DNA of 64,000 bases from assembly GCA_963665915.2 (NCBI GenBank), contig CAXXSG010000013.1:558001-622000 (forward strand), in the 5' to 3' direction. The DNA is from JAFGRU01 sp963665915 (lineage in GTDB: Bacteria; Desulfobacterota; Desulfuromonadia; Desulfuromonadales; JAAYDE01). Position numbers and translations under genes: made by a program. Below, piece after piece: positions 36,199 to 45,908 of this stretch. The first letter of the stretch is position 1, and each line of letters starts with the position of its first letter. Under the pieces are notes generated by a model that was not told the DNA's origin, did no database searches, and worked only from the letters and a program-made list of their open reading frames with translations.

Positions 36199-38629
36199 TA
36201 AATCCTCAGTTTCAGCCGGTCACCGAGGGGGATGAATTTTTCAACCCATTCTCCGGCCTCCGGTTTTCCCTGCTCGGCATTCTCCTTCATATCGCTGAAA
36301 AAGTGGTTGTTGATAAGGTTGAAGTAGATGTTCTGTGCTTTCCACAAATCGAGTTCAACATCGATTCCCTCCAGGGAGTTGAAGACCGCCTCGATATCCG
36401 ACAGCAGGGCCAGCGATTCGGCTCCCCTGGCGTTTTCCAGACGTCCCATGAGTTCGCCGAGCTTCCTGCTGATCAAAAAACTCAGGTTCGATGTGTCGAT
36501 GTCTCCCGGCCAGCGTTTAAACTCGGCCATGGCCTTTGCCAACCTTTCCAAATCGAGGTCATTGCCTTCGAGAACCCTGGCCAAGTCACCATTGAGAATG
36601 AATTCTACGGTGCTCAGAAAGATTTTTGGGAGCGGGGTTCGGAGATTCTGCATGGCCAGCATGAGCGGCAGGTAGCTGTCATAAACCTTTCGGAAATCGG
36701 GCTCTATGGCATGCAGGGTTTTATCCGTAATTCGTTCCATGACATTCCTCTGCTCGTCTCGGAACAGATGCCACAACCCAAAATCGTGGGATTCATAGTA
36801 ATGGTCAATGGACGTGATGACGGTTGAGACATCCCCTTTCAGGAAGTCTTCTTGTATCTTTCCGTGTATGTCATCCCAGGATTCGTTTCCCTCATAATAT
36901 TTTACCCCCCCAATGAAGTTTTGTTCCCCCATGTGGAGCACGGAAAAAGAGAGACCCGCCTCTTCAAGGGTGACATCGGAACGGATGCGGACCTTGCCAA
37001 GGGCCAGCTTTTGAAGGCCCATTTCAAGCTGTTTATAATGGGAGCTCTCAGCGGAATAGCAGAAAATTTTCAGTTTTTCCGGATACCATTTGAATAGTGA
37101 CGAGATGGCATAATGAGCACCGATCCTCAACAGGTCGAGAGTTACCGGTCTGACCAGATCTTCATAAACCGCGGCACCGTCCCTGATCCTTGGAACATTG
37201 CTTTGTGCGCGTGCCAGGATCTCGACATATGCCGGCTCCAGATCGACACCCGCAGTCTCTCTTGCCAATTGCATGGCTCGGGCCGCATAGCGAATCACCT
37301 GAACGGTCTCGATACCTGAAATTTCGTCGAAAAACCAACCACAGCTGGTGTACATGAGCATGGCATGCCGCTGCATTTCAAGAAGTTTTAGCACGCGGGC
37401 GCGGTCCGAGGGAGCAAGATCCACCGATTGATTCTCTGCCAGGAAGCGCTTGATCGTTTCGGGGGTCCGGTTGAGAAGGACTTCTATGTAGTTGTCCCGG
37501 GCCAGCCACGGATCCTTCACAAATGGGGACAGGCCGTTCTGGTAAACATCGATCAGGCTGTCGCGGAGCCAGTCCATGGCTCCACGGAGGGTGGCCCGCC
37601 ATGCCTGGTTCCAGCCGGGATTCATCCCCGAGCAACAGCCGCAGTCGCTTTTCCATCGTTCTACACCGTGAATGCAGCTCCATGAGGAGTTCTCAATAAT
37701 TTCCACCTCGTGCTGTGGGGGATGGTTTTCCAGATACTCACCGTAGATAGTGATCCTGGCAAGGTCGTGCGACTCGATGTGATGAAGGCAGTAGACCAGT
37801 GCCATGTCGCCCCATTTGTGGTGGTGGCCGTAAGTTTCACCGTCAGTGGCGATGTGGACGAGTTGATCCCCCTTGCCATCTTCGACGAAGGTGGCAAGGA
37901 GCCTTTCGGCAAAGGTTTCACCGCTTTTGAGGAGATTTTCAAAGGCTATTCCTTGGGAGACGGGCCGTCATAAAAAAAGAGAACCATTTTTTTACCCGAG
38001 GGAAGCTGGCACAGATAAGGGTACTTGGGGTCTATCCTGTCTCCGCTGACGTCTTTCCACGCTTTATCGCCTATTCGGCGAACCCGATGGGCTTGACGGG
38101 GGGCGAGAATGGTGAACGTGATTCCCAGATCGGCCATGATGCTCAGGGTTTCCAGGTCGACGGCGGTTTCCGGGAGCCACATCCCTTCGGGCTTCCTTCC
38201 AAAACGGTGTTCGAAGTCCCTGATCCCCCACACCACCTGGGTGCGTTTGTCCCGGCTGTTGGCCAGCGGCATGATCATATGGCTATAAGCCTGAGCCAAA
38301 GCCGAACCATGGCCGGAAAAACGTTCCTGGCTCTCTGCGTCTGCCTCGAGAATTTTCTGGTAGGTCTTTGAGTCGTTTTTTTCCAGCCAGGAGAGAAGAG
38401 TCGGGCCTAAGTTGAAGCTGATTCTGGCGTAATTATTGACGATATTGAGAATTCGTCCTTCCGCGTCAACGATGCGGGAGGACGAATTATGTGAATAGCA
38501 TTCAGCGTTGATTCTCTCGTTCCAGTCATGAAAAGGATGAGCGGAATCCTGCAGCTCCACCTCTTCCAGCCAGGGATTTTCCCTCGGTGGCTGATAAAAA
38601 TGACCATGGATGCAGATGTGACGATTCAT
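36195..38629 (-). pseudogene. GH57/DUF3536 glycoside hydrolase-like gene, one frameshift
   Basis: A GH57-type protein of about 810 residues. The N-terminal frame reads RHICIHGHFYQPPRENPW (the GH57 opening with its histidine) and GMWLPETAVDLETL (the region before the catalytic glutamate), ending after LFFYDGP. The rest continues in another frame (VHIATDGETYGHHHKWGDMA, with the aspartate motif, then the DUF3536 part IHGVERWKSDCGCCSG). One base appears missing near 37963, where GGTCTCC would restore the frame. GH57 members are alpha-amylases, branching or debranching enzymes; the activity here is unknown, but its seat between treZ and treY implies alpha-glucan. Overlaps both neighbours by 4 bp. 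Confidence 0.85.
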
Positions 38630-40461
38630 GGACGGACCTCAATCTGATAAAGGGCGATACAAAGTGGAGGCAAAAGGACGTTCTCCTCTGATTCCAGAAT
38701 ATCCGGGAGGGAGCTTCCCGGCCCCAGCCAAGCTTCCTCTTTGGAGTTGATTCGTTTGATCCATCGTCCCGGGAGGAAGTCATGAAGGGCAATTTTTTCC
38801 GGTGAGACATTGAAGTTCAAGAGACAGACAATTCGGCTGTTGCCATGCCATCTTTGGATCAGGAGGATTTTCTGGTCCGGATCGGACATCAGGGCAAGGT
38901 TATCCTTGGACAGATTTGCCAGCGCGGGGATTGTCCTGCGCAGTTCGATGAGCTGCCGGTAAAAATCCCTAAGAACCTGGTGCTTCCCTTCTTTTCCCCC
39001 CTGCCAGTTCAGCTTGGAGCGGATGAAGGTCAGAGGACTTTGCGGGTCGGGGCACTCCCCCTGCCAGTGGAAGCTTTCAAACTCTCTGTTGCGTCCCAGC
39101 CGAACCGCCTTTTGCAGTTCGGGGTCGGAATGGCTGACGAAATAGAGAAAAGGGCTTTCTTCGCCAAACTCTTCCCCCATGAAAAGGAGAGGCACGAAAG
39201 GAGAGAGAAGAACCGTTCCAGCCGCCACCTTCAGTGCTTCGAAAGAGACCAGCGTGGAAAGCCTTTCACCCAGCATGCGGTTTCCGACCTGGTCATGGTT
39301 TTGCGCAAAGACGATGAATTGGTGGGCCGGGATATCTACAGAAGAACTGCCATGCCGTCTTTTGCGATAAGAGGAATAGTTCCCCGAATAGATGAATCCT
39401 TCCCGAAATGATTTCTCAAGGTGTTCGAGCTTCCCAAAATCGGTGTAATAGCCTGTACTTTCACCGGCGAGGAGAGTATGCAGAGAATGATGGAAGTCGT
39501 CGCACCATTGGGCATCCAGAGCGTAGCCGCCGCCTGCCCGCGACCGGACCAGCCGGGCGTCATTGGAATCACTTTCCGGAATCAGGAGATATTTCCTTCC
39601 GTTGGCGCGGGAAAAATCTTCCACTTTTTCCGCCAGTTCCTGGAGAAAGTGTCTGGCGCCCAGGTCGCAGATGGCATGAACTGCATCCAGCCGCAGACCG
39701 TCCACATGGTAGGAGTCGAACCAGTGGAGAGCGTTTTCAATGAAGTATGAACGGACCTGATCTGAGTAGGCGCCGTCAAAGTTGATCGCTTTCCCCCAAG
39801 GGGTGCGGAAACGATCGGTGAAATAGGGACCGAAATCGGCAAGATAATTGCCCTCCGGTCCGAGGTGGTTGTAAACGACGTCCAGGATAACGGCCATGCC
39901 GCGCTTATGGCAGGCGTTGACAAGTTCTTTAAGGCCTGACGGGCCGCCATAGGAATTCTGCACCGCATAGGGATAAACGCCATCGTAACCCCAGTTTCTT
40001 TCCCCTGGAAATTGCGCCACGGGCATGAGACTGAGGGTGTTGATGCCGACTTCGCGGAGATCGTCAAGGCGGGAAATGACCCCTGAGAAAGTCCCTTCTT
40101 CGGAAAAAGTCCCGACATGAAGCTCGTAAATGATCATCCGCTCCAGGGGGATTCCTGCCCAATCCCTGTCGTTCCAGGCAAAAGCCTCGTGGTCGATGAT
40201 TTGCGATGGACCGTGAACCCCCGCAGGCTGAAACGCTGATGCCGGATCCGGTCTTTCCATGTTTCCATCAAGAATAAAAAAGTAGTCTGCTCCGGGAGAA
40301 ACCCCATCCAGCACGGCTTTCCAGAAACCCGCTTCATCCTGGCTCAAGGGACGGGTCTCCTCCACCGGCGAAATAAGTCTAACATCTACTTTTCCCAGGT
40401 GAGGTGCCCAGACGAGGAATTCGCAAGTTCCTTTTCCAAGGTATCTGACTCCGGGTCTCAT
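38626..40461 (-). CDS. treZ: Malto-oligosyltrehalose trehalohydrolase TreZ
   Basis: TreZ cuts trehalose from the end made by TreY. A CBM48-like N-terminal domain (1-100) precedes the GH13 barrel: VILDVVYNHLGPEGNYL, YHVDGLRLDAVHAICD with the nucleophile aspartate, YLLIPESDSNDARLV with the acid/base glutamate, and FIVFAQNHDQVGNRM. ALDAQWCDDFHHSLHTLL is specific to TreZ. Length of 611 residues is normal and the gene is intact. Its start overlaps the glgB stop and its stop overlaps the GH57 start, each by 4 bp, so translation is linked. Confidence 0.95.
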   Translation of the reverse strand: MRPGVRYLGKGTCEFLVWAPHLGKVDVRLISPVEETRPLSQDEAGFWKAVLDGVSPGADYFFILDGNMERPDPASAFQPAGVHGPSQIIDHEAFAWNDRDWAGIPLERMIIYELHVGTFSEEGTFSGVISRLDDLREVGINTLSLMPVAQFPGERNWGYDGVYPYAVQNSYGGPSGLKELVNACHKRGMAVILDVVYNHLGPEGNYLADFGPYFTDRFRTPWGKAINFDGAYSDQVRSYFIENALHWFDSYHVDGLRLDAVHAICDLGARHFLQELAEKVEDFSRANGRKYLLIPESDSNDARLVRSRAGGGYALDAQWCDDFHHSLHTLLAGESTGYYTDFGKLEHLEKSFREGFIYSGNYSSYRKRRHGSSSVDIPAHQFIVFAQNHDQVGNRMLGERLSTLVSFEALKVAAGTVLLSPFVPLLFMGEEFGEESPFLYFVSHSDPELQKAVRLGRNREFESFHWQGECPDPQSPLTFIRSKLNWQGGKEGKHQVLRDFYRQLIELRRTIPALANLSKDNLALMSDPDQKILLIQRWHGNSRIVCLLNFNVSPEKIALHDFLPGRWIKRINSKEEAWLGPGSSLPDILESEENVLLPPLCIALYQIEVRP

Positions 40462-42401
40462 GCAGGCTCTCTTTTCTTGAAAATCAGGATGGAAAGGGGA
40501 GGCAGAGTCAGGGTAAGGGACTGAAAATGACCGTGGACAGCCACCGGAACCGCTTCAAGACCGCCGAAGTTGCCCTGTCCGGACCCTCCGTATTCCTTAC
40601 CGTCGCTGTTCAAAGATTCTTTCCAGAAGCCGCTTTCAGGGACTCCGACTTTGTAGTTGTTGCGGGGGAGCGGTGTGCCGTTGCATACGACCAGAACGGA
40701 GGAATCGCCGGATCGACCTTTCCTGAGATAACTGACCACGCTCGCGTCCGAATCGCTGCAGTCCACCCATTGAAATCCTTCCGCTTCAAAATCTATTTCA
40801 AACAGGGCGGGTTCATTCCGGTAGAAGTGATTCAGGTCCCGAACCCACTTGAGCAGCCCCTGATGAGGCTCGAATCCGAGAAGGTGCCAGTCCAGACTTT
40901 TATCGTGATCCCATTCGTTCCATTGCCCGAATTCTCCCCCCATGAAAAGAAGTTTTTTGCCGGGGTGGGTGTACATGCAGCCGAGTAGAAGGCGAAGATT
41001 GGCGAATTTCTGCCAGTCGTCCCCCGGCATTTTGCGGAGCAGGGAGCCCTTGCCGTAAACTACCTCGTCATGGGAAAGGGGCAGGACAAAGTTCTCGGTA
41101 AAGGCGTACCAGATGCTGAAAGTGATCTTATCCTGGTGGAATTTCCGATAGACCGGATTCTGGGAAAAATAATCCAGGGTGTCATGCATCCACCCCATTT
41201 TCCATTTCATGCCGAAACCTAGCCCACCGCTGTAAGTGGGCCTGGTCACCATCGGCCAGGACGTCGACTCTTCGGCAATGCTCTGAATATCGGGACATTC
41301 CTTGTAAATGACCTCGTTGAAGCGGCGCAGCAGCGAGATCGCCTCCAGATTCTCCCTGTCGCCGTATTTGTTCGGTATCCATTCCCCCTCTTTGCGTCCG
41401 AAATCAAGATAGAGCATGGAGGAGACGCCATCCACGCGGAGACCGTCGGCGTGGAAGACATTCAGCCAGTAGAGGGCGTTGCTGAGGAGGAAGCATTGGA
41501 CTTCATGACGGCCGTAATTAAAAATGAAGCTTTTCCAGTCGGGATGAAAGCCTTTTTGGGGATCGGCGTGTTCATACAAGTGCGTACCGTCGAAGTAGGC
41601 CAGCCCATGCTCATCGCCGGGAAAATGGGACGGTACCCAGTCGAGGATGACCCCGATTCCCTGTTGGTGGAGATGATCGACCAGGTACATGAAGTCCTGG
41701 GGGGTTCCGTAGCGGCTGGTGGGCGCAAAGTAGCCCGTTAGTTGATAACCCCAGGAGCCGAAGAAAGGGTGCTCCATAACCGGCATCAGTTCGACGTGGG
41801 TGAAACCGTTTTCGGTAACATAGTCCGCCAGCTGATGGGCCAGTTCCCGGTAATCGAGGGACCGGTTATTGTCCTCTGACACTCTGCGCCACGAACCGGG
41901 GTGAAGTTCATAAATGGCAAAGGGCGCATCGGGCCCATTGCGCCGCCCACGCTCCGCCATCCATGAACTGTCCTGCCACTCGTATTCGAGGTCCCAGACC
42001 GTTGAAGCGGTCTTGGGGGCTTTCTCGCAATAACAGGCATAAGGGTCCGCTTTTTCGACCTGGTAGCCTCTCTCACTGGAAACAATATGGTACTTATAAT
42101 GCTCCCCTCGGGAAACGCCGGGAATGAAAATTTCCCAGATGCCCGATTGGTCCCACCTCACCTTCATGGGGTGAGTTTCTCGGTTCCAACCATTGAAGTC
42201 GCCGACCACGGAGACCTGGCGGGCATTGGGTGCCCAGACGGCAAAGTAACATCCCGCGATCCCCTCAACTTCCAGGAGATGCGATCCAAGCCGGTCATAG
42301 AGGCGGTAATGTTCCCCCTTTTTAAAAGAAAGATATCGTATTCGCTGAAGAGACTGAAATCGTAATTGGCTTCCACTGTAATTTTCTCCTGTCATGGCCA
42401 A
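40458..42401 (-). CDS. glgB: 1,4-alpha-glucan branching enzyme GlgB
   Basis: GlgB cuts alpha-1,4 chains and rejoins them as alpha-1,6 branches. The 647-residue protein has a CBM48 N-terminal module (AVWAPNARQVSVVGDFNGWN), then the barrel with VILDWVPSHFPGDEHGL, FHADGLRVDGVSSMLY (nucleophile), IQSIAEESTSWP (acid/base) and FVLPLSHDEVVYGKGS. The C-terminal all-beta domain is complete. In this block it should branch the linear glucan made by GlgE and GlgA. It starts 58 bp after treS. Confidence 0.95.
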   Translation of the reverse strand: MAMTGENYSGSQLRFQSLQRIRYLSFKKGEHYRLYDRLGSHLLEVEGIAGCYFAVWAPNARQVSVVGDFNGWNRETHPMKVRWDQSGIWEIFIPGVSRGEHYKYHIVSSERGYQVEKADPYACYCEKAPKTASTVWDLEYEWQDSSWMAERGRRNGPDAPFAIYELHPGSWRRVSEDNNRSLDYRELAHQLADYVTENGFTHVELMPVMEHPFFGSWGYQLTGYFAPTSRYGTPQDFMYLVDHLHQQGIGVILDWVPSHFPGDEHGLAYFDGTHLYEHADPQKGFHPDWKSFIFNYGRHEVQCFLLSNALYWLNVFHADGLRVDGVSSMLYLDFGRKEGEWIPNKYGDRENLEAISLLRRFNEVIYKECPDIQSIAEESTSWPMVTRPTYSGGLGFGMKWKMGWMHDTLDYFSQNPVYRKFHQDKITFSIWYAFTENFVLPLSHDEVVYGKGSLLRKMPGDDWQKFANLRLLLGCMYTHPGKKLLFMGGEFGQWNEWDHDKSLDWHLLGFEPHQGLLKWVRDLNHFYRNEPALFEIDFEAEGFQWVDCSDSDASVVSYLRKGRSGDSSVLVVCNGTPLPRNNYKVGVPESGFWKESLNSDGKEYGGSGQGNFGGLEAVPVAVHGHFQSLTLTLPPLSILIFKKREPA

Positions 42402-42459
42402 TTGTTTAACCGGCTTATTCTCCGGGTTAAGAATGCGTGACCTGGTCAGTACGAAGGTA

Positions 42460-45400
42460 TTAATCGTCCAGGATATCTTTTATCCCTTTCAGCGGAATGC
42501 CAACCCAGTCAGGCCGGTTATTCAGTTCGTAGCCCAGTTCGTAAATTGCTTTCTCCAGCAGGAACGCTTTCAGGAGGATGTTCATATCCTCTTTGTTTTT
42601 GGGGAGGAAAGGGGCGTTTTTTGCCGTTTCAAGATAGGATTCGAGGAAAAGGGCACTAACGTATTTATGCCAGGACTCGATCCAAGGTTCCAGAATCGCT
42701 ACATCCTCCCTGCGGATGGAAGCACGACTCAGAAGCGCACTATGGGCTGCATAGCTGAAAGAGCGAATCATGCTGGCCACATCCGTGAGCGGGCAGCGCT
42801 TCGCCCGCCGCTCACCAAGGGTCCTCGACGGCTCTCCCTCAAAATCGATAATAATAAAATCCTTGCCCGTATGGAGCACTTGCCCCAGATGATAATCGCC
42901 GTGGCAGCGAATAATTTTCGTAGCGATTCTCCGCTCCTTCAACTCTGAAAAACGGTTCATGATGTCGGTGCGACGATCAAGAAAATTCCGCGCTTCGGCA
43001 TGTACTGTTTCGGGCAGCGTTCGTATCCGTGTTGCCGCGATCTGAAACACCCCCATTGTCAGGTTGCGCATCGACTGGTAGAGAGACCTCTGGGCCAGGG
43101 CCGAAAGGGTTTCCGGCGCAAAGTTGGGGTTTTCAGGGTCGGAGGAGAGTACCAGATGGAGTTCCGCCGCGCGCTGTCCCAGGAGCCGGGCGGACTCTTT
43201 GTAGGGATGGATCAGCTCCGAGACGACCTGCGGGATATCCCCCTCTCCGGTTTCAAGAATGTTGATGGAGGAGGGGAGGTTTTTCTGCACCTTGGGGTCC
43301 AGAGTGAGTATCCTTTCCAGATATCCGCCGAGGATGTCGAGAGTATAGCTCCAGGCATCCCCCTGGTTAGGGACGAACTGGTGAAGAATGCCGGCACAAG
43401 CGACTTCATCATTTTTTTCGTATTGGAGGAAGCCTTTGACCCTGGGGGCGTGTTCAAAATCTTTTTCCGTCAGAAAGTTGCCTATTTCCAGATCGGGATT
43501 GATTCCGGGGTCAAGCCGCCGAAAGATCTTGAGCACGAAGGTTTCTCCAAAAACGATCGAAGTGTTGCTTTGTTCGACCCCCATTGTGCGCGGCTCCAAA
43601 ACAATTTGATCCGGTGAAACCAGTTGCCGGACCGCTTTCCGGGAGAACGCCTTCAGCTTTCCCTCCTGGCCCTTGAAGCGCCCGCGGAAAGCTATCAGGT
43701 TGAGCAGGCTCTGGCAGAAGTCCTTTTCCATGAGGGCATCCAGCAGCCATCCTTTTTCATTCGTATCCTCCAGCTTCAACTGGGCAATGGCGGCATGGCC
43801 GCTTTGGCGGACAACCTCCCCGGAAAGTTCGACAGGGGAGAAGGTGATGGGGAGAAGGTAGGTTTCATCTTCACCATGGGCGTAATTGACCTGAAGAAAA
43901 GCCAGATAAACCTGACTTTCGCCGACCGGAATGGGTACCCTGTCCACCAGGGTCAGGCCTTTAACCCCCTTGGCCTTGCCCCGGAACCAGCGCCGAATTT
44001 TGATATATTTCAGGAGGGCAGCCTCCAGCCGGGGGAGGTTTGCCTCCGCAAAAACGCTGGCCCATTCCCCCTGAATGGTGATTGAATCGAGGTGGTCCGC
44101 TACCTGATCAGCCTGAAGTTTGAGCACGTCCGCGGCGGGAGTTTCGAGAATGAACCAGTAGAACGAATGCTGGGAGAGACTGAGAAAATAAGGGCTGTCC
44201 TGAATAAGAGGGAACTCGGTCCCGCCAAAAACCTCGACCGGTTTCATTCCTTTGAAGGCGGACAGGTCGAGCTGCACAAATTGGGGAAAACGTGAGAGAT
44301 TGGCCACGACCAAAAGCTTCTGCTCTTCGTAACTGCGGATAAAAGCGAGGATTTTATTGTTTTCCGGAAAGACAAACTCGATCGAGCCGTGGCCGAAAGC
44401 TTTCAGTTCCTTGCGTACCGAGATCAGTTTCTTCATCCACCAGAGAAGTGAGTGGCGGTTGCTCTGCTGGGCTTCCACATTGCATGTTTCAAAATGGTAT
44501 TCCGGGTCGGTGATGAGGGGAAGATAGAGGCTCTGAGAGTTGGCCCGCGAAAATCCTCCGTTCCTGTCCGCGCTCCACTGCATGGGCGTGCGTACGCCGT
44601 TTCGGTCCCCAAGGAAAATATTGTCGCCCATTCCCAGTTCGTCCCCGTAGTAGATGATGGGGGCCCCGGGAAGGGAAAAAAGCAGGCTGTTCATCAGTTC
44701 GATCCGGCGGCGGTGGTTGCCGAGAAGGGGGGCCAGCCGTCTGCGGATGCCGAGGTTGATCCGCATGCGTGGATCCTGGGCGTAGCTGCTGTACATATAG
44801 TCCCGTTCCCTGTCGGTGACCATTTCCAGGGTCAATTCATCGTGGTTTCGCAGGAAAATGGCCCACTGGCAGTTTTCAGGAATGGCCGGGGTCTGGTCGA
44901 GGATGTCGACTACCGGGTAGCGGTCTTCCATCCTCAAGGCCATGAACAGGCGCGGCATGAGAGGGAAGTGAAAATTCATGTGGCATTCATCGCCGTCTCC
45001 GAAATAGGCGGCCGCATCCTCAGGCCACTGGTTGGCCTCGGCCAGGAGCATGCGGTCCTGGTAACGGCTGTCGACATAAGCGCGCAGTTTCTTGAGAAAC
45101 TCATGGGTTTCCGGCAGATTCTCGCAATTGGACCCTTCCTCTTCAAAAAGATAGGGGACAGCGTCCAACCTCAGTCCGTCCACCCCCATGCCGAACCAGA
45201 AATCGAGGACCTTGAATATTTCTTTCTGTACCTGGGGATTATGGAAATTCAGGTCCGGCTGATGGGAATAGAAACGGTGCCAGTAGTAGGCTTTGGCGAC
45301 CGGATCCCAGGACCAGTTGGAGGTCTCGAAATCCTTGAATATGATCCGGGCGTCCTGGAAGCGATCAGGGGTGTCGCTCCAGACGTAGTAATCGCGCCAC

Positions 45401-45804
45401 TTGCTTCCCGAACTGGCTTTTCTAGCCCGCTGAAACCACGGGTGCTGGTCGGAGGTGTGATTGATGACCAGTTCAGTTATGACCCGCAGACCCCGCTGGT
45501 GGGCAGCGCGGAGAAAAAGTTTAAAATCCCTGATGGTCCCGTAGTCGGGGTGAATGCTGGTATAATCGGCGATGTCGTAGCCGTCATCCTTCATTGGCGA
45601 GGGGCAGAAGGGGAGAAGCCAGATGGCGGTCACTCCCAGGTCTTGAAGGTAGTCCAATTTTCGGGTCAGCCCTGCTATGTCTCCTTTCCCGTTGCCATTG
45701 CTGTCCATGAATGCTTTGATATGAAGTTGGTAAATGACGACGTTCTGGTACCACAACGGATTGCTCTTGAGCTGGGTGTTATTTTTTTCTTTTGGATAAG
45801 TCAT
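42460..45804 (-). CDS. treS: Fused trehalose synthase and maltokinase
   Basis: A two-domain enzyme of 1114 residues. Residues 1-550 form the GH13 trehalose synthase that interconverts trehalose and maltose: QNVVIYQLHIKAFMDSNGNG, VDGLRLDAVPYLFEEEGSNC (nucleophile), RMLLAEANQWPEDAAAYFGD (acid/base) and FLRNHDELTLEMV. The remainder is the maltokinase (Mak/Pep2) with a kinase-like IIRCHGDYHLGQVLHTGKD and FIIIDFEGEPSRTLGERRAK. The product is maltose-1-phosphate, the donor for GlgE encoded just upstream. The fusion keeps both steps in one protein, a form known from several proteobacteria. Intact. Confidence 0.95.
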   Translation of the reverse strand: MTYPKEKNNTQLKSNPLWYQNVVIYQLHIKAFMDSNGNGKGDIAGLTRKLDYLQDLGVTAIWLLPFCPSPMKDDGYDIADYTSIHPDYGTIRDFKLFLRAAHQRGLRVITELVINHTSDQHPWFQRARKASSGSKWRDYYVWSDTPDRFQDARIIFKDFETSNWSWDPVAKAYYWHRFYSHQPDLNFHNPQVQKEIFKVLDFWFGMGVDGLRLDAVPYLFEEEGSNCENLPETHEFLKKLRAYVDSRYQDRMLLAEANQWPEDAAAYFGDGDECHMNFHFPLMPRLFMALRMEDRYPVVDILDQTPAIPENCQWAIFLRNHDELTLEMVTDRERDYMYSSYAQDPRMRINLGIRRRLAPLLGNHRRRIELMNSLLFSLPGAPIIYYGDELGMGDNIFLGDRNGVRTPMQWSADRNGGFSRANSQSLYLPLITDPEYHFETCNVEAQQSNRHSLLWWMKKLISVRKELKAFGHGSIEFVFPENNKILAFIRSYEEQKLLVVANLSRFPQFVQLDLSAFKGMKPVEVFGGTEFPLIQDSPYFLSLSQHSFYWFILETPAADVLKLQADQVADHLDSITIQGEWASVFAEANLPRLEAALLKYIKIRRWFRGKAKGVKGLTLVDRVPIPVGESQVYLAFLQVNYAHGEDETYLLPITFSPVELSGEVVRQSGHAAIAQLKLEDTNEKGWLLDALMEKDFCQSLLNLIAFRGRFKGQEGKLKAFSRKAVRQLVSPDQIVLEPRTMGVEQSNTSIVFGETFVLKIFRRLDPGINPDLEIGNFLTEKDFEHAPRVKGFLQYEKNDEVACAGILHQFVPNQGDAWSYTLDILGGYLERILTLDPKVQKNLPSSINILETGEGDIPQVVSELIHPYKESARLLGQRAAELHLVLSSDPENPNFAPETLSALAQRSLYQSMRNLTMGVFQIAATRIRTLPETVHAEARNFLDRRTDIMNRFSELKERRIATKIIRCHGDYHLGQVLHTGKDFIIIDFEGEPSRTLGERRAKRCPLTDVASMIRSFSYAAHSALLSRASIRREDVAILEPWIESWHKYVSALFLESYLETAKNAPFLPKNKEDMNILLKAFLLEKAIYELGYELNNRPDWVGIPLKGIKDILDD

Positions 45805-45852
45805 TTAATATCTTCCCATTACAGTCCATTTGCCTGTGAAAGGCATTTGCAG

Positions 45853-45892
45853 GGTGTTGAAAAACCAGGATTTGGTTTTCAGGCGAGTTGCC
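45853..45892. repeat. Fragment related to the family D repeat arm
   Basis: GTTGAAAAACCAGGATTTGG, then TTTTCAGGC, resembles the left arm of the palindromic element at 59656-59800 (GAAAAACCAGAATTCGG, then TTCTCAGGC). No right arm is present. It lies in the 104-bp gap between glgE and treS. Confidence 0.45.
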
Positions 45893-45908
45893 GTTTTCCA
45901 AAAGCCGG

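Noticed and set aside
37710..37973. Plus-strand frames across the GH57 frameshift
   Set aside because: The minus-strand reading, with one base restored, gives the conserved GH57 sequence on both sides.
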